Part shown: positions 22,683-33,984 of the stretch, one piece after another
Layout of the letters: each line of letters starts with the position of its first letter
Position numbering within the stretch: the first letter of the stretch is position 1
Origin: Dermatemys mawii
Lineage: Eukaryota > Chordata > Testudines > Dermatemydidae
Length of the DNA: 64,000 bases
NCBI GenBank assembly: GCA_007922305.1
Contig: ML677374.1
Location: 5,249,991 to 5,313,990 of the forward strand
Direction of reading: 5' to 3'
Made by a program: the position numbers and the translations under genes
The notes under the pieces: generated by a model
Told to the model about the DNA's origin: nothing
Databases searched by the model: none
What the model saw: only the letters and a program-made list of their open reading frames with translations

Positions 22683-22797
22683 TATACATACACATATATA
22701 CACACACACACACACACATATATATATACACACATATATACACACACACACACACATATATATACACACATATATACACACACACACACATATATAT

Positions 22798-22828
<31 letters not shown>

Positions 22829-22851
22829 TCTATACACACACTTTAAAGCAT
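22683..22851. repeat. Compound CA/TA microsatellite
   Basis: Alternating (CA)n and (TA)n blocks cover about 170 bp. The blocks recur as CACACA followed by TATATA with an intervening ACACATATATAC, giving a higher-order period of roughly 40-50 bp repeated about three times. Alternating purine-pyrimidine DNA of this kind can adopt Z-form or slip during replication. The open frames of 70-105 codons on the minus strand here encode Cys-Val and Tyr-Ile repeats and are artefacts. Confidence 0.95.
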
Positions 22852-22879
22852 CAGAATAGCAGCTAGAGGCTACAATCAG

Positions 22880-23135
22880 GATCAAGTCTACATTGTGCTA
22901 GGCACTGTACAAATAAATATCAAAAGATAGTCCCTTCCTCCTTACAATGAAAGTAGGCAAGACAGACAAAGAGTGGCCGGGGTGGGATGAGGTGGCAGGG
23001 AGAAACAGAGGCACAGAAAGATGAAATGACTTACATAAGATTGCACTGTAGATCACTGGCAGAGAGAGGAAGAGAACCCAGATCCCATGACACCCAGTCA
23101 AATGCCCTACCCATTAGACAATACTGCCTTCTTTA
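22880..23135 (-). mobile_element. MIR-type SINE with L2-like tail (minus strand)
   Basis: The plus strand begins TGTGCTAGGCACTGTACAAA and continues to AGTCCCTTCCTCCTTACA, then ACAGAGGCACAGAAAGATGA, ATGACTTACATAAGATTGCA, CCCAGATCCCATGACACC and CCTACCCATTAGACAATACT. The tail lies to the left and the tRNA-like part to the right, so the element reads on the minus strand and is nearly complete. Confidence 0.75.
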
Positions 23136-23283
23136 ACTACCTTTAAGTGGTGTATATTTCCCAGCAACATTCTAGTGCTTGACATTGATTGGATTTTAAA
23201 AACAAAACACAAAAGAACATTACTTCCTTGCCTCATGTTTTGTCACTCCTTGCTTGACATCTTTACTCATGGCATTACCTTTC

Positions 23284-23395
23284 TATAATAGACTGTGAGC
23301 TTCTTGGGACAAGGACCTTATTTTCCAGGTCTCTACAGAACCAGGCCCTGTGGAAGTGCTATATACATCCATGATAATAATGTAGTACATGTATT
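23284..23395 (+). mobile_element. L2/MIR-type 3' tail
   Basis: ATAGACTGTGAGCTTCTTGG, then ACAAGGACCTTATTTTCC, then CCTGTGGAAGTGCTATATAC and an ATGATAATAATGT end show the common tail order in plus orientation. Confidence 0.6.
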
Positions 23396-23454
23396 TCTAT
23401 GTTGCTGAATATACAACTCTTGCAACAAAGAACAGAAAGAATAGAACAACATTG

Positions 23455-23519
23455 CTTAAAAAGAGGGTGGCTTCTCTCTTAAAAAGAGGCTTCTCTCTTA
23501 AAAAGAGGGTGACTTCTCT
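23455..23519. repeat. Three tandem units of 19-23 bp
   Basis: Units are 23455-23477, 23478-23496 and 23497-23519. Each begins CTTAAAAAGAGG and ends CTTCTCT. Units 1 and 3 are 23 bp and differ by one base; unit 2 lacks four bases (GGTG type). The pattern suggests replication slippage that was followed by, or produced, a 4-bp loss in the middle copy. Confidence 0.9.
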
Positions 23520-23679
23520 CCCTCAGCACCCGTGAGCCCTCCTCTGTGAAAATGGCCAGTTTTGCTCTGTGGAATGGATGCTGCTAAATGTGGCAAATGG
23601 ACTAAACAAATGTTTGATTCCCATGCTTTTTTTTTTTTCCTGTATTCTTTTCTATTTTAAAAAGTAACATGTTCCCTAG

Positions 23680-23912
23680 GCCCTGGAATGCCTGCCTCCC
23701 TCCCCTTTGGAGCCCTGGGTTATGTGAAAATGTTTGTGCCAAGCTGGTCCGTAGGCGTGGCAAAACCTCCCTGGCTCGCTTGTGACATGTTCCTGACGTA
23801 CTGTGTGGTCAAGGAACTGGGACTGGGGGGCCTGAATGAGGGCCAAGCCTTGCACTTCAGCTTCCTGACCTGGCAGCCATTCAGAGAGACCCTGCTAAGT
23901 GCTATTTCCTAA
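23680..23912 (+). other. GC-rich patch with 75-codon open frame, unidentified
   Basis: Base composition changes sharply from the poly-T and AT-rich left flank to GC-rich sequence with CpGs (GTCCGTAGGCGTGGC, CCTGACGTAC), and back to AT-rich after 23915. One plus frame is open from 23688 to the stop at 23910-23912 and reads as plausible hydrophobic protein, including FVPSWSVGVAKPPW, but other frames are also fairly open. A pyrimidine-rich acceptor-like site (GTTCCCTAG) lies before 23680. I do not recognise it; a decayed gene copy, an exon or a conserved element are all possible. Confidence 0.3.
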
Positions 23913-23919
23913 ATACACT

Positions 23920-26440
23920 AGCTTTTCATAACAATCTTACCACATTGCTTTCCTTTACAAGCTCTCTTAAAAGAGAACTGGACTCCTTCTGGTTAATCTA
24001 CACAGACTGCATTTGGAAGCCATCAGAAACTGAACTCTAAACAAAACGTTATTAATGTGTTGTAATCTGCCCTCAACGTTCCAGATGAAAAGAAAATGTT
24101 TTATAGTTTTGGAGTATACGTTTTAATTGCCTTTTAAGAGTGCATATACTTTTAGTGCTCTCTGTTATAAAACTGCAGTATCTGTTTCTTGATAACTGTA
24201 GAATGATCTCAGCTATTTTTATTAGGTTTTCTCCTGCCCTGACATCCCCATCCCCCCACTTTCTTAAACTGCCACCATTGTAATGCTTTTTCAGATCATT
24301 TCTGATATAAGGCTGGCAAACACTTTGGGTTTAAGACAAACTCCATTATAAACAGCTTCTTTACAGTCTCTACCCCACTGTTAAACACCTGGATCCAGAA
24401 AATCAGTTCTGTAAATGATGATAGTTTGAGGCTGCTTTATGTAAGAATCCTGTATACCTCTGGCTAAAATAACTGTGTTTCTTAACTGAGTTCTTAGGCT
24501 GCCTGTACTTTACCCATAGCTGGTACCCCTGCCTTCTCACAACGACAGCCATTTGGGCCAAGGACGGATTTCAGATCCCTTAGACTGGAGGGGCTGTCAC
24601 TGAGAAACAGGAGCGTGCTGGAAGCTCAGCACTCCCTATTCCCCACCAAAAGTGGAGAGTGAGGGTTTGGGACTATGGGTTGAATACGGGGAGAATCCTT
24701 AGAGTTTCAGGGCGTTGAATCTGTAAGGTGATCAGAACCCTCATCTCCCAGTGACTACACTAGGAGTTGAAGAGGCTGAGTACCTTACAGGATCAGGCCC
24801 TTAAATAATACGTAACAGGTAGATGAGGGAGCTGACAGAAAGGTAATTTGGGATGCTTTCCAGGGCCCTCTTGATTTACAAAGATACTTGCTAATGTATG
24901 TAGAAATCCCGATTTGTGTGTCCACCTGGATTTTTTTTTAAATGTTGCTTTTTAAAATGAATGAACTCTCAAGGACTGGATACTGGACACTCAAGCAGCT
25001 GTTTGTTTAAACAAAAGTCAAGCATCTGCACAACACTATTACTAATTTAATATCAATACATATGCCAGAAAAGCACTGAGAGATCGCTCTATGCCTATCT
25101 CGACATATTATAAATAGCAGCAGTTTGTTTTCCAAATGTTGAAGTTTTATCCTTTTCAATTTTCATTTATTTTAAACGTAATAAGCTCCCCCCTCAGCCC
25201 TTCAAACATTAACTCCAACCTTCCTGTCTCTGGCACCTCCCTAGTACCTTCTTGACTTGTGGGATATTTTTGCCTGATAGAGTACAGGGCAGGATACTTC
25301 TCAGTTGTAACTGTGGTTGTTTCATGAAGAACAATCCCTTTTCAAAGTTTTCCTCTCATACCTAAAATATTGTAAATGGCAAAAGCCTCTCTCACACAGT
25401 GGTCTGGGAGTCATGTAATGTAAGTGAACTACAGTTCATCTGACTTTTTATCCTCAAAATTATCAGCACTTGTACCTTTTTTATGTTGTTTTACAAATAT
25501 TTTTCAGTACATACATACATTTGTGAAGATTAATGAACTGGGAGCCATGAAGTCTTGTATTAATCAAGTAAAGTACAATTGTTAAGCAAAATTTTCCATA
25601 ATGCTGTACACGTGAACTTAGCTGATCTGTACAGAACACAGAGAAAACTCCCGCCTCATGTGAAATTACTCCTGTGCCTTCCCTAAGCCAGTTTACCACA
25701 TTTAAAAATATATATATATGCTGGTTGCTATTACTTCTGCTGAGCACTGTTCTGAATACTCTGAACTCAGATCATCTGGAACCTAGGTACGTTTAAGGTG
25801 GACTCTGTGATTATAAATTGCTGATTGATCTAATGTGCCAGCTGGAATTTCAGCACTGTGTGCTTATAGTAAAGAATCACTGCCCATTTTGGGCTCAATA
25901 CTGCAAAGCGCCCATGCCATTCACAGAAGTAAAATCAAAGATGCTCAGCATCTCAGAGCTTCAGGTCCTGGCTTACCAATAAAGTCATTTTTAAAAGAAC
26001 ACTCAATCACCACTGCTTGCTTCCCTGCAGGATTCATACCACAGCGTGCTTTAACATGGATTCTACAGGGACACCCAGCCCCCTACTGCACAACATACAT
26101 TCCCTAATGGTGAGACACACAGAACACTGATTCATGAACAAAAATAGTTTAAAAATTTGGGTGTGCAAGTTCAATTATCATCTAGGTCAATCTAACTTAG
26201 TACAACAAACTAATACGTCAGACACAAATTCTACCATCATTACAAAAACAATGTTTTCATGAACTGCATTTGAATAATTCTTCCAACACGCAAATTGTAT
26301 ATCAGGCATACCCCTTACCTTACCCACTTTTGGTGACATATCATTTATGAATGTTGATGCTGAGAAAAATCCAACCTGTTACTTATTCTGGTGTGTCCAG
26401 AAGTTCCAAAACCAAGTCTGTGGTTTTCTGAAATGCCCAT
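23920..26440. other. AT-rich, nothing recognised
   Basis: No gene or named repeat could be supported. A less AT-rich section at about 24530-24830 has no signature. A TATATATATA run lies near 25710. Confidence 0.5.
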
Positions 26441-26445
26441 TTAAG

Positions 26446-26753
26446 AGACTCTCTACACAAGAGAATTTTACCAGTTATACTGGTATAATTGTATTGGAAT
26501 ACTTAAAACAGTATAATTATATTGGTTTAACTATATCAGTAAAAGCTCCCATGTCAACACTTGTATTCTAGTATAAGAGTAGCTGTTGTGGTTTAGCTTA
26601 ACTCCCAAGTGACATAAGGTAAACAAAAGAAGAGGACATACTGATATCAGAACAATAGTTTTCACATGGGAGGGATTATACCAGTATAACTATATTGGTT
26701 TAAAGTCACACCTTAGCTTATACTGGTATACTATTCCCATGCAGACAAGCACT
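26446..26753. mobile_element. Palindromic MITE with TCTACAC / TGCAGAC ends
   Basis: The left end AGACTCTCTACACAAGAGAA, followed by TTTTACCAGTTATACTGGTA, pairs with the right end, whose reverse complement is AGTGCTTGTCTGCATGGGAA followed by TAGTATACCAGTATAAGC. The interior contains several further copies of the dyad ACTGGTATA / TATACCAGT. No coding region is present. It belongs to the same broad group as the elements at 35201, 39151, 44097 and 48640. Confidence 0.65.
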
Positions 26754-26759
26754 AAAAGA

Positions 26760-29700
26760 CTTCACTGACATGTAGTAACTGGTAGAAGTGTGTTTTCTTT
26801 TACCAGCTGTAATGTCTTTAGGAGAATGAGAGTGATTTTCCTCATTTTAGTTTATGGGGTTCTAAGCTATTAGAAGCCTTGTAAGAAGAAACATCAAGAA
26901 TCTTAATATCAGTAGACTGTGCCAATTCAGTTCTTCCATTCGGTGTTATGAAACTGAACTGCTTGAGGTCGTATCTTCGTTGCTGATGAAAGAATACTGC
27001 ATGTGGTGACACTGTTTTAACTACCAGCTGAATTTCTTCTACTCAGATACAATATTACTGAATTTTGTGTTTGTGGACATTATTCAAGCTACACTTACAT
27101 CTGTGTACAACTGGATGTAGTAAGCCAAATATGGAGGAATGAGACTTGCAGTAGTTATGAGAGAACTGGTTCTGTGAAAAAGGTTCTGATAAAATAAGAC
27201 CTGGCTTAAACCTTCATTTGTCCCTTCAGTACAAACTTCTGAAATGGAAAGGCTAGGGAGAGGGTGAGGGATGGGAAAAATAGATACTGCAAAGGTTGTT
27301 GTTTTTTGACATTATAGCCCAATATGACCTTGAGCTGCCATTTAGATAGAGCATGTTGCTCTTGATGTTGAGCTGTTCAATAAAGTTTTACTGGCCAGCC
27401 TGAAAGGAGAAACATCTGCGAAAGTTAAGAGCAGCTGTGGTTAGCAATAAAGCAGCTGGCCTATGATCAGTTCTGCTCTCACCAGTAGGTGGTATTGTGG
27501 TCAACAGTAATTACTACAGAGAATTTCATGAGAATAAATGAATAGACAAAGAACATTATATTTTATTTGCTATTTTTAGCTAGCTAGAAAAAAGTAAACC
27601 AGTCATGTTCTGTAGAACTCAACACTCAGCTACGTTCATGTGTTTGCATGGCAGCCATTTTCTATTCAAAGACTGGAAACCTTTAAAGACAAGTATTTTG
27701 AACAATATGTCCCTGATAAGTGATTTCTCCACACATTAATTCTGATTGAACAATTCCTATAGACAACATTAGCCCTCAAGTGTTTCCTCGTTCATGGAAG
27801 AGACTATGGAGCAGCATGTGAAAGCAAATTCAAAAAAAATATATTTAGCTGATCTCTAAATTGTACAGATTCATCTTTAGGATCTCTCTACCACTATATC
27901 TACATAGAAGATTTTACATGTAATTTTTGAAATCAAATAATGTTCTATCAATATTTAGAGTCCAATAATAAACCAGTATTAAGAGGCAACCGTTCTCCAT
28001 GTAATTAATAATGCACATTATAAACAAGTGGATGAAATAAAATACATTGCACATGTAAAATACACTGCTTGGGAAATAACCTTTTGAGCAACTGGAAAAT
28101 TACAAAGTTCAGTCAACTTTATTTCCGGGACAATTAATCATCCCAAGCACCCCTCCTCCCCATTCCATCCCTATCAGCAGCCAGATCAAGAAATAAATAA
28201 AATTTGCCATGATGTAAATTCTTAACTGTGGACAGAAATAGAATATACTTAGTAGCATATTAGCACCTTCCCCCAAACAGACTTCAAAAAAGCAGTCATG
28301 ATTTTAAGGAATAGTATATGGCTATAGGAGATACCTTCATTTAAATTAGAATGTCCTGTGTATCTTCAACAAAAGACAACATTTTTCTTTTTAACCAAAT
28401 AACAAAAATAAGTCCTTAAAAAACCCCAAAACAACAACATTGGGCTGTTGCCTGAAGATACAATCTTTGGATCCAATCCTGTGACTTCAACTGCTATTGC
28501 AAGATCAAACCATTTTATCGTTGTTATTTAAAATCCAAGGCAGCTGAACGTATCCTTATTTTTGAGTGTGCATAATTTGCTATTACAAATCAAAACAAAA
28601 TCGACAACACAATCATATACCAAAACAAGCCATTTCACAGTGGTTTATAATATCCATTAAACATTCAATAAACTAAAACACCCCAAAATAATACTACTTA
28701 TTATAATGCAGCTGGACTATGAACAATGAATAATTATGAGTACAGCAGCTTTTATAGTAATCATATTTCTGCCAAAATTGTTCACAACTTTTTTTGGAAT
28801 TAGTATTATCATCAAATACCAGGCACACTTGCCAAATGCATCTTTTGTAGGAAAAATTCTGTGGATTGATTTAAAATACTTTTCACAGCAGGCTGCCTTA
28901 TACTGTGCTTGAACTAGGGGACTTCTCCCAGCCCCGTGCAGCACAGTCAGAGTACAAAGGTTGTAGACAGAACCTGACCCATTGGTGGGGAAGTATGAAT
29001 CACACGTCCTATTAGAAATCTCCTCTTTTCTCTTCCCAAGCATAGCTCTAAGCGGCTGGAGGAATTTATTCTACTCAGGGTTTCCTTTTACTTCTAATGA
29101 AGTTTGGGACACAACTTGCACATTCTTCCTTCATCTCCGGGTTACTCAGTCTGAGCTTTTTAAATATTAAAGTAAATATTTCAATGAGGGAAAGAAGGGA
29201 AGGAAATTCTATGGTGGGAACTCTGAGCAAGAGGGGTAGAAAGACTCCTACCATGGTTAATAATTTTCTTCTCACAGCCTATCCTTCACTCCCTTGGTGA
29301 CCTTGGGATAAATCTACTGAAAGAAGAAGGGAGAGGAGGAAAAGAAAATTAATTATATGAGACAACAGATGAGAGAATGGAAGCAGAGATTCCTGAATAT
29401 GCATGTTGTTTTGGCTCCTGAAGGTCTAATCCAGGAGCTCTGCTAAATGGTGTTGAGGGACACATTTTAAAAGCGTGGCTGTTGGACTGAAATTTAGTTT
29501 CTCGCAGAGATAATAAGTTGCTTTCATTTACATGTTGACCGCATTTGTCAACTCCCTTTTGGCAGCTGAAAAGATTTTTATAACATCTGAAGAGTGGTTG
29601 TAAAATTTTAGATTCTTTCTGTCAACCATTAGGCCATCATCAACCTATCTTCAATACTTAATTTGATCAGTCTAACCTTCTTTCTGTTTTATTACCAATG

Positions 29701-31020
29701 GTATTTTCCTGATGGGTGTTGTAGGTGCAAGAGACGTGTACTTAAGTCAGAAAGCTCTTAAATCACAAGAGCACTATTTCAATCATCTCACAGTGGCATA
29801 AGATGAGACAATTCAATGGAGAAATAAAAGGTAGTGAAGATAAAGACCTCTTTTTGGCCAGAGATCCGATACTGTTTCTTGAAATTAAATTCTGAGTTAC
29901 TAAGTGATCCTGCTCGTGAAAAAAGGCTAATGTGGGGAATCCCCACTTCTTCACTAGCCTGTTTGTCCAATGGCAAGAATTAATGGAGCAAGTTACATGG
30001 GGAGCACAGGCCAGGATCTGTGCACTGCGAGAAGAAAGAATAGAAACTTCTTACCCTTGTCTAATTCCCTGTACATGAGCTATAAAAGCATCCACTTCCT
30101 AGCTATTAATCAATCAGAAACCAGTCTATTTCAAATTTTAGATCTAGCTGTCACCATTATTCAAGGGTCTCCTCTGAGTGTCACGAGTTCCATGGAACAC
30201 AACTGCTGCAGAAGATCATGGTTGCAGAAATCAAGGTGATCTCTTAGGCAATTAGAGCAAATACCATGGAAGACTTTCAATATCAGTCTAGAGACCATGA
30301 ATTAGACTCTGTATTCAACATGGAGCCAGTGCAGAGAGCAGAGCATCAGAGTGATGAGTTTGCGGTGCCCCATATTGCTTTGTAGATTGATTATTGTACT
30401 CTGAACCAGTTGGAGCTCACCAGTAGGTGTGTAGTGTGAGTGTTCTTTTTAAAATAGCTACAATTCAAAAGGTCAGTTGTAAAGTCATTTGATTAAAATA
30501 GTAATAAAAAAGTAAACATTAACTCACAATTTCTCCTTAGGTCTTTCTTATTTCCCAGTTGGTCCTCTTTCTCTCAGAATCAGTTGCACCTTATGAATCT
30601 GTAAGTTTATCTTGATTTAAAATCTTTAACTTCTCAGTCATAAATAGGAGAAAACTAATTCCCTTCCATTCAATAAACTAAAGCTCAGAACTTCTACAGT
30701 ATCTTGATCCCAGCAATTACATATTATCCACTACCACTTCATGACAGAACTTTCAAAATAAAGTTCACATATTCATGTGAGGAGTGATTATACACTGCAT
30801 TTATAATGAAAAGTAAAGATTAATTATTAAATTTCTGGTATATCCTGGTATAACGGAGGTTACCTAGGCCCTAAAATAATTCTAGAAAGTTTTGATTACT
30901 GAAGTCTCAGTCATTAGTACTTAACAAATAGTTTCTCTGAATGAGGCAGGTGCTAAATGATTTTCATGTTATTTTAAAAAAATGCAGATAAGCAATTCAC
31001 TTGTGAGCAAAAAGCCACTG
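26760..31020. other. AT-rich, no supported gene
   Basis: No recognisable protein motif or RNA gene is found. The segment at about 30270-30420 (GACCATGAATTAGACTCTGT, then CATGGAGCCAGTGCAGAGAG) resembles an interspersed repeat I have seen but cannot name. The remaining open frames are short and without motifs. Confidence 0.45.
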
Positions 31021-31023
31021 GAC

Positions 31024-31101
31024 AGATCCTTAGTGGGTGTAAAATGGCATAGCACCAAATAAGTTAATGAAACTATGCTGACTTATACCAGCTAGTGATC
31101 T
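31024..31101. repeat. Palindromic repeat (AGATCCTTAG..CTAGTGATCT)
   Basis: AGATCCTTAGTGGGTGTAAA at the left pairs with the right end, whose reverse complement reads AGATCACTAGCTGGTATAAG, around a core with GCATAGCACC and its partner ACTATGCTGA. It is the same family as 33320-33397 and part of 15650-15800. It is non-coding. Confidence 0.55.
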
Positions 31102-31104
31102 GGT

Positions 31105-32940
31105 TCCCTGGTCCCTCCTCCCCTATGTTTAGTTTCAGAAAAAGAACATTAATTTTCAGAGCCAACAATCATGACTTTTTTAAATGAATGAAGAGCCACA
31201 TATACTGTTTTTGTGAGGCATCTACATCGGTCTTTAAGTTGACTAACCCAAAACCAACCTACTTCTGTGCTCTGTGCAAAAGGAAAACAAGAATGAAGTG
31301 GCCAAGACCACTTTTGCTAATATCAAACCCTTACATGTCTGCATTTCCTGTGCCACCTATTAATTCCAGAATTAATCCCGCAGCAATTGCAATGGATAAC
31401 TGCAGAATCAACCAGAAAGGCTTAAGAAGAGTCCAGTCAAGGAGCCTGCCTACAACCAGTGTTTTCTGCCTGAAAGAACATTTGAGATCCTAATAGTTGA
31501 CTGACCCACTGATCACTCATATGCATAGATGCCAGTCTTAGTTTCAGTGACAGAAAACATGAAGAAGAGCCATGTAAAGAAAAACAAATAATACTGTCAC
31601 AATAAGGGGGAATAAAAGGTGTTCAAGTGACAAGATGCTCATGTTCCCTTTACTTATCTCAAATACTGAAGGACAATTAATGCCCACATTAGTGACATTT
31701 GTCACAAAAAGTATACCAGTGTTGGCATGCAATTTAGAAGATCTAAAATAGTTTCTTTTTTTTGCCCCATGTACTACAGAACACAAATACAAATCATGTT
31801 TACAGTGGTAAAGAGGAATGGCTTTCCCAAGCAGTAACTGTAATACTTGGCACTTACATCTCTGTATTCAAAGAGTTAAGCTTGGTCCAGTAAAGATAAA
31901 AATCTCCAGTTTTATTATTTTGTAAGGCTGCCTAACAAATGAGGATCCAGCTGTAATTGTAACATTCCAAGCTCCGAAGGCGCCAAGTTTTACTAACTAT
32001 AATTTAAGCTGGTCCAGTTGATGCAGTCCAAATTCTTGTTTGGATAATCAGCCTTTGTTTAAATATGTACAAAAAAAGCATAGGCCAGCATTAGCCTTTA
32101 GGCATGTCATGTGAGCTTATTACCCTGAAGCTTGCAGTAGCAGAAACTCATACATAAGAGGAGGATTATTTTGCTAGTATTACTGTTACGGTAACATATA
32201 ATCAGTGCTCCTCTCCCTCCTCCCCACCGCCTTACAATTCACAAGTCTTCTTTCCAAGTTCAAATAAAGTTTAAAGGTGAAAAGGTCAAGGAAGTTTCAT
32301 AGCTGGCTGTTGAAAGAGGTAGAAATAACCAAGGTCTCCAAGTTTGCATCTATTAAGGGCTCAACAATTTTATATTTTGCTGCAATTCTTAAGTGTGTGA
32401 TCCCTTATGTATGATCGATTTGGATAGAAATTAAACATTTGTTAATAATTTATAACATAGTATAATTAGAAAATAATAATACATGTCAAGCAACTATATT
32501 CAATCCATAAAGCAACTTGAGTGGCTCATTAGCCTATCTGTCAAAGCAACAAAAAAATTTTCATCTCATTTCTGCTGAGGGAACAACAGTTCAAGAACCA
32601 CCCAGCTTGCTTGGAAGTAATTTCTCCATCAGCTGGGAGTGATTTCCAAATTGCTTTGCCTCACCCACATCCAAGTCATGCTGGAGTGGCTTTAAAGGCT
32701 GACTCTGGTTGACGTTCTGACCAGGAGGTGCCAGAACAGTCACTATAAATAGAAAAAGAGGAGGTACAGCCAGGGGATAAAGTCTTGCTACAAACAGAAT
32801 GTGGATCCCACAATAATGTGCTGCACATCATTAACTCTAAATCTGAGGTTTGAATGCAAAGTGCCAATATAAGGCCCACAAAAATGGCAGTCGAAACGAG
32901 CCATTTAATAAACAGCAAATTCTACACTATTTATATGTTT
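31105..32940. other. AT-rich, nothing recognised
   Basis: No supported gene or repeat. The open frame at 31188-31493 (101 codons) has no motif and is treated as chance. Confidence 0.5.
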
Positions 32941-32944
32941 GCAG

Positions 32945-33026
32945 ACACACCCTCTCAGCTCATTAGAAAGGGCAAGCCAAGGAGGAGTTGTGTTGGTTAC
33001 TCAGTACATGGTGCTCTGCCCTCTAA
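32945..33026 (+). other. Candidate 82-nt exon, low confidence
   Basis: A good acceptor (CTATTTATATGTTTGCAG, ending at 32944) and a strong donor, GTAAGT at 33027-33032, bound a segment that is open in two of three frames. In frame 1 it would start at phase 0 and end at phase 1, which is compatible with the candidate exon at 62224, but they are 29 kb apart and no function is recognisable. Chance pairing cannot be excluded. Confidence 0.2.
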
Positions 33027-33319
33027 GTAAGTACCAACGAGACACAGAAGATCCCATTTTTCTTTTGAAATGTGAAATCGAATTCCTTGGCCCCTTCTGA
33101 AAAGTATGCATGCCACTGGCCTCTTTAGGGAGAGAAGATGTCACGGCTAGCAGGGCTAGGCCAAATTCCAAGTTGGGTAATTACATTACTTGGTCTATAT
33201 TAAAATTCCCCCATAGTCCCCTGGATATATACAATGGCCCTGAATCATTGATTAATCTTTCTGTGAGAGGTGGCTGTATTTCTGTTGAGTAAAATGATTC
33301 TTACTGTATATATTAGTCC

Positions 33320-33397
33320 AGATTCTCAATGGGTGAAAACGGTCCTAGCTCCACTGAAGTTATGAAGCTATGCCAATTTACTACAGCTGCAGAATCT
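33320..33397. repeat. Palindromic repeat (AGATTCTC..GCAGAATCT)
   Basis: AGATTCTCAATGGGTGAAAA pairs with the right end (reverse complement AGATTCTGCAGCTGTAGTAA), and the core CTAGCTCCACTGAAGTTATG pairs partly with AAGCTATGCC. It is the second decayed copy of the 31024 family. Confidence 0.5.
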
Positions 33398-33424
33398 ACT
33401 CCATTATCTTTATACAGCACTCAT

Positions 33425-33800
33425 TTGTTATTCATAGCTTCCAAGGCCAGAAGGAACCATTGTGATTATTTAGTTGACCTCAAGTATAATATAGGCCACA
33501 GAACTTCCCCCAAATAATTCCTAACGCACATCATTGTTTTCTAATTCCTTTTCCAAATAATTTTCTAATTCCAAATAATTCTTAATGCACATCATTGTTT
33601 TCTAATCTAAGTTTTCTAATTCTTTATTCATTATTGTGCTCTTCTCTGAACCCTTTCCAATTTATAAATATCCTTCTTGAATCGTGAGTTCAGAATTGGA
33701 CACAGTATTCCAGCAGCTAGTGCCAAATATAAAAGTAAAATAACCTCTTGACTCCTACTTGAGATTCCCTTGTTTCTGCACGGCATATCATTTAGAAGCT
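33425..33800 (-). mobile_element. CR1 LINE fragment with internal deletion and duplication (minus strand)
   Basis: The left part has ATTCATAGCTTCCAAGGCCA, GAAGGAACCATTGTGATTAT and CCACAGAACTTCCCCCAAAT. The right part has TGCTCTTCTCTGAACCCTTT, then GACACAGTATTCCAGCAGCT, AAAATAACCTCTTGACTCCT and ACTTGAGATTCCCTTGTTTC. Both match, in order, a turtle CR1 subfamily read on the minus strand with a large middle piece missing. Within it lies the 36-bp duplication at 33510-33606. Confidence 0.7.
33510..33606. repeat. 36-bp direct duplication inside a CR1 copy
   Basis: Copy 1 (33510-33545) and copy 2 (33571-33606) begin CCAAATAATTC and end CATTGTTTTCTAAT; they differ at two of 36 positions (C to T in both). 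The 25-bp spacer holds a partial extra copy, CCAAATAATTTTCTAATT. It is a local tandem event after CR1 insertion. Confidence 0.85.
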
Positions 33801-33904
33801 AACAGCTCAGACACTCCTTGACATCAAGACAATTCTGTAGTGGACAGTGGCCTAATTTATAATTTCCCACCTAGATGCTCAGTCCCATGTTTAGCATTAG
33901 ATTT

Positions 33905-33980
33905 TCATAGAATCAAAGAACTAGAAGGGACCTTGAGAGGTCATCTAGTCCAGTCCCCTGCACTCAAGGCAGGACTAAGT
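33905..33980 (-). mobile_element. CR1 3' end fragment (minus strand)
   Basis: TCATAGAATCAAAGAACTAG, GGACCTTGAGAGGTCATCTA and GTCCAGTCCCCTGCACTCAA form the highly conserved CR1 terminal sequence, which tRNA-derived turtle SINEs also share as their tail. It is read on the minus strand, and only about 75 bp is kept. Confidence 0.75.
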
Positions 33981-33984
33981 ATTT

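Noticed and set aside
22568..22885. Open minus-strand frames of 105 and 70 codons
   Set aside because: They lie in the CA/TA microsatellite and encode Cys-Val and Tyr-Ile repeats, a composition artefact.
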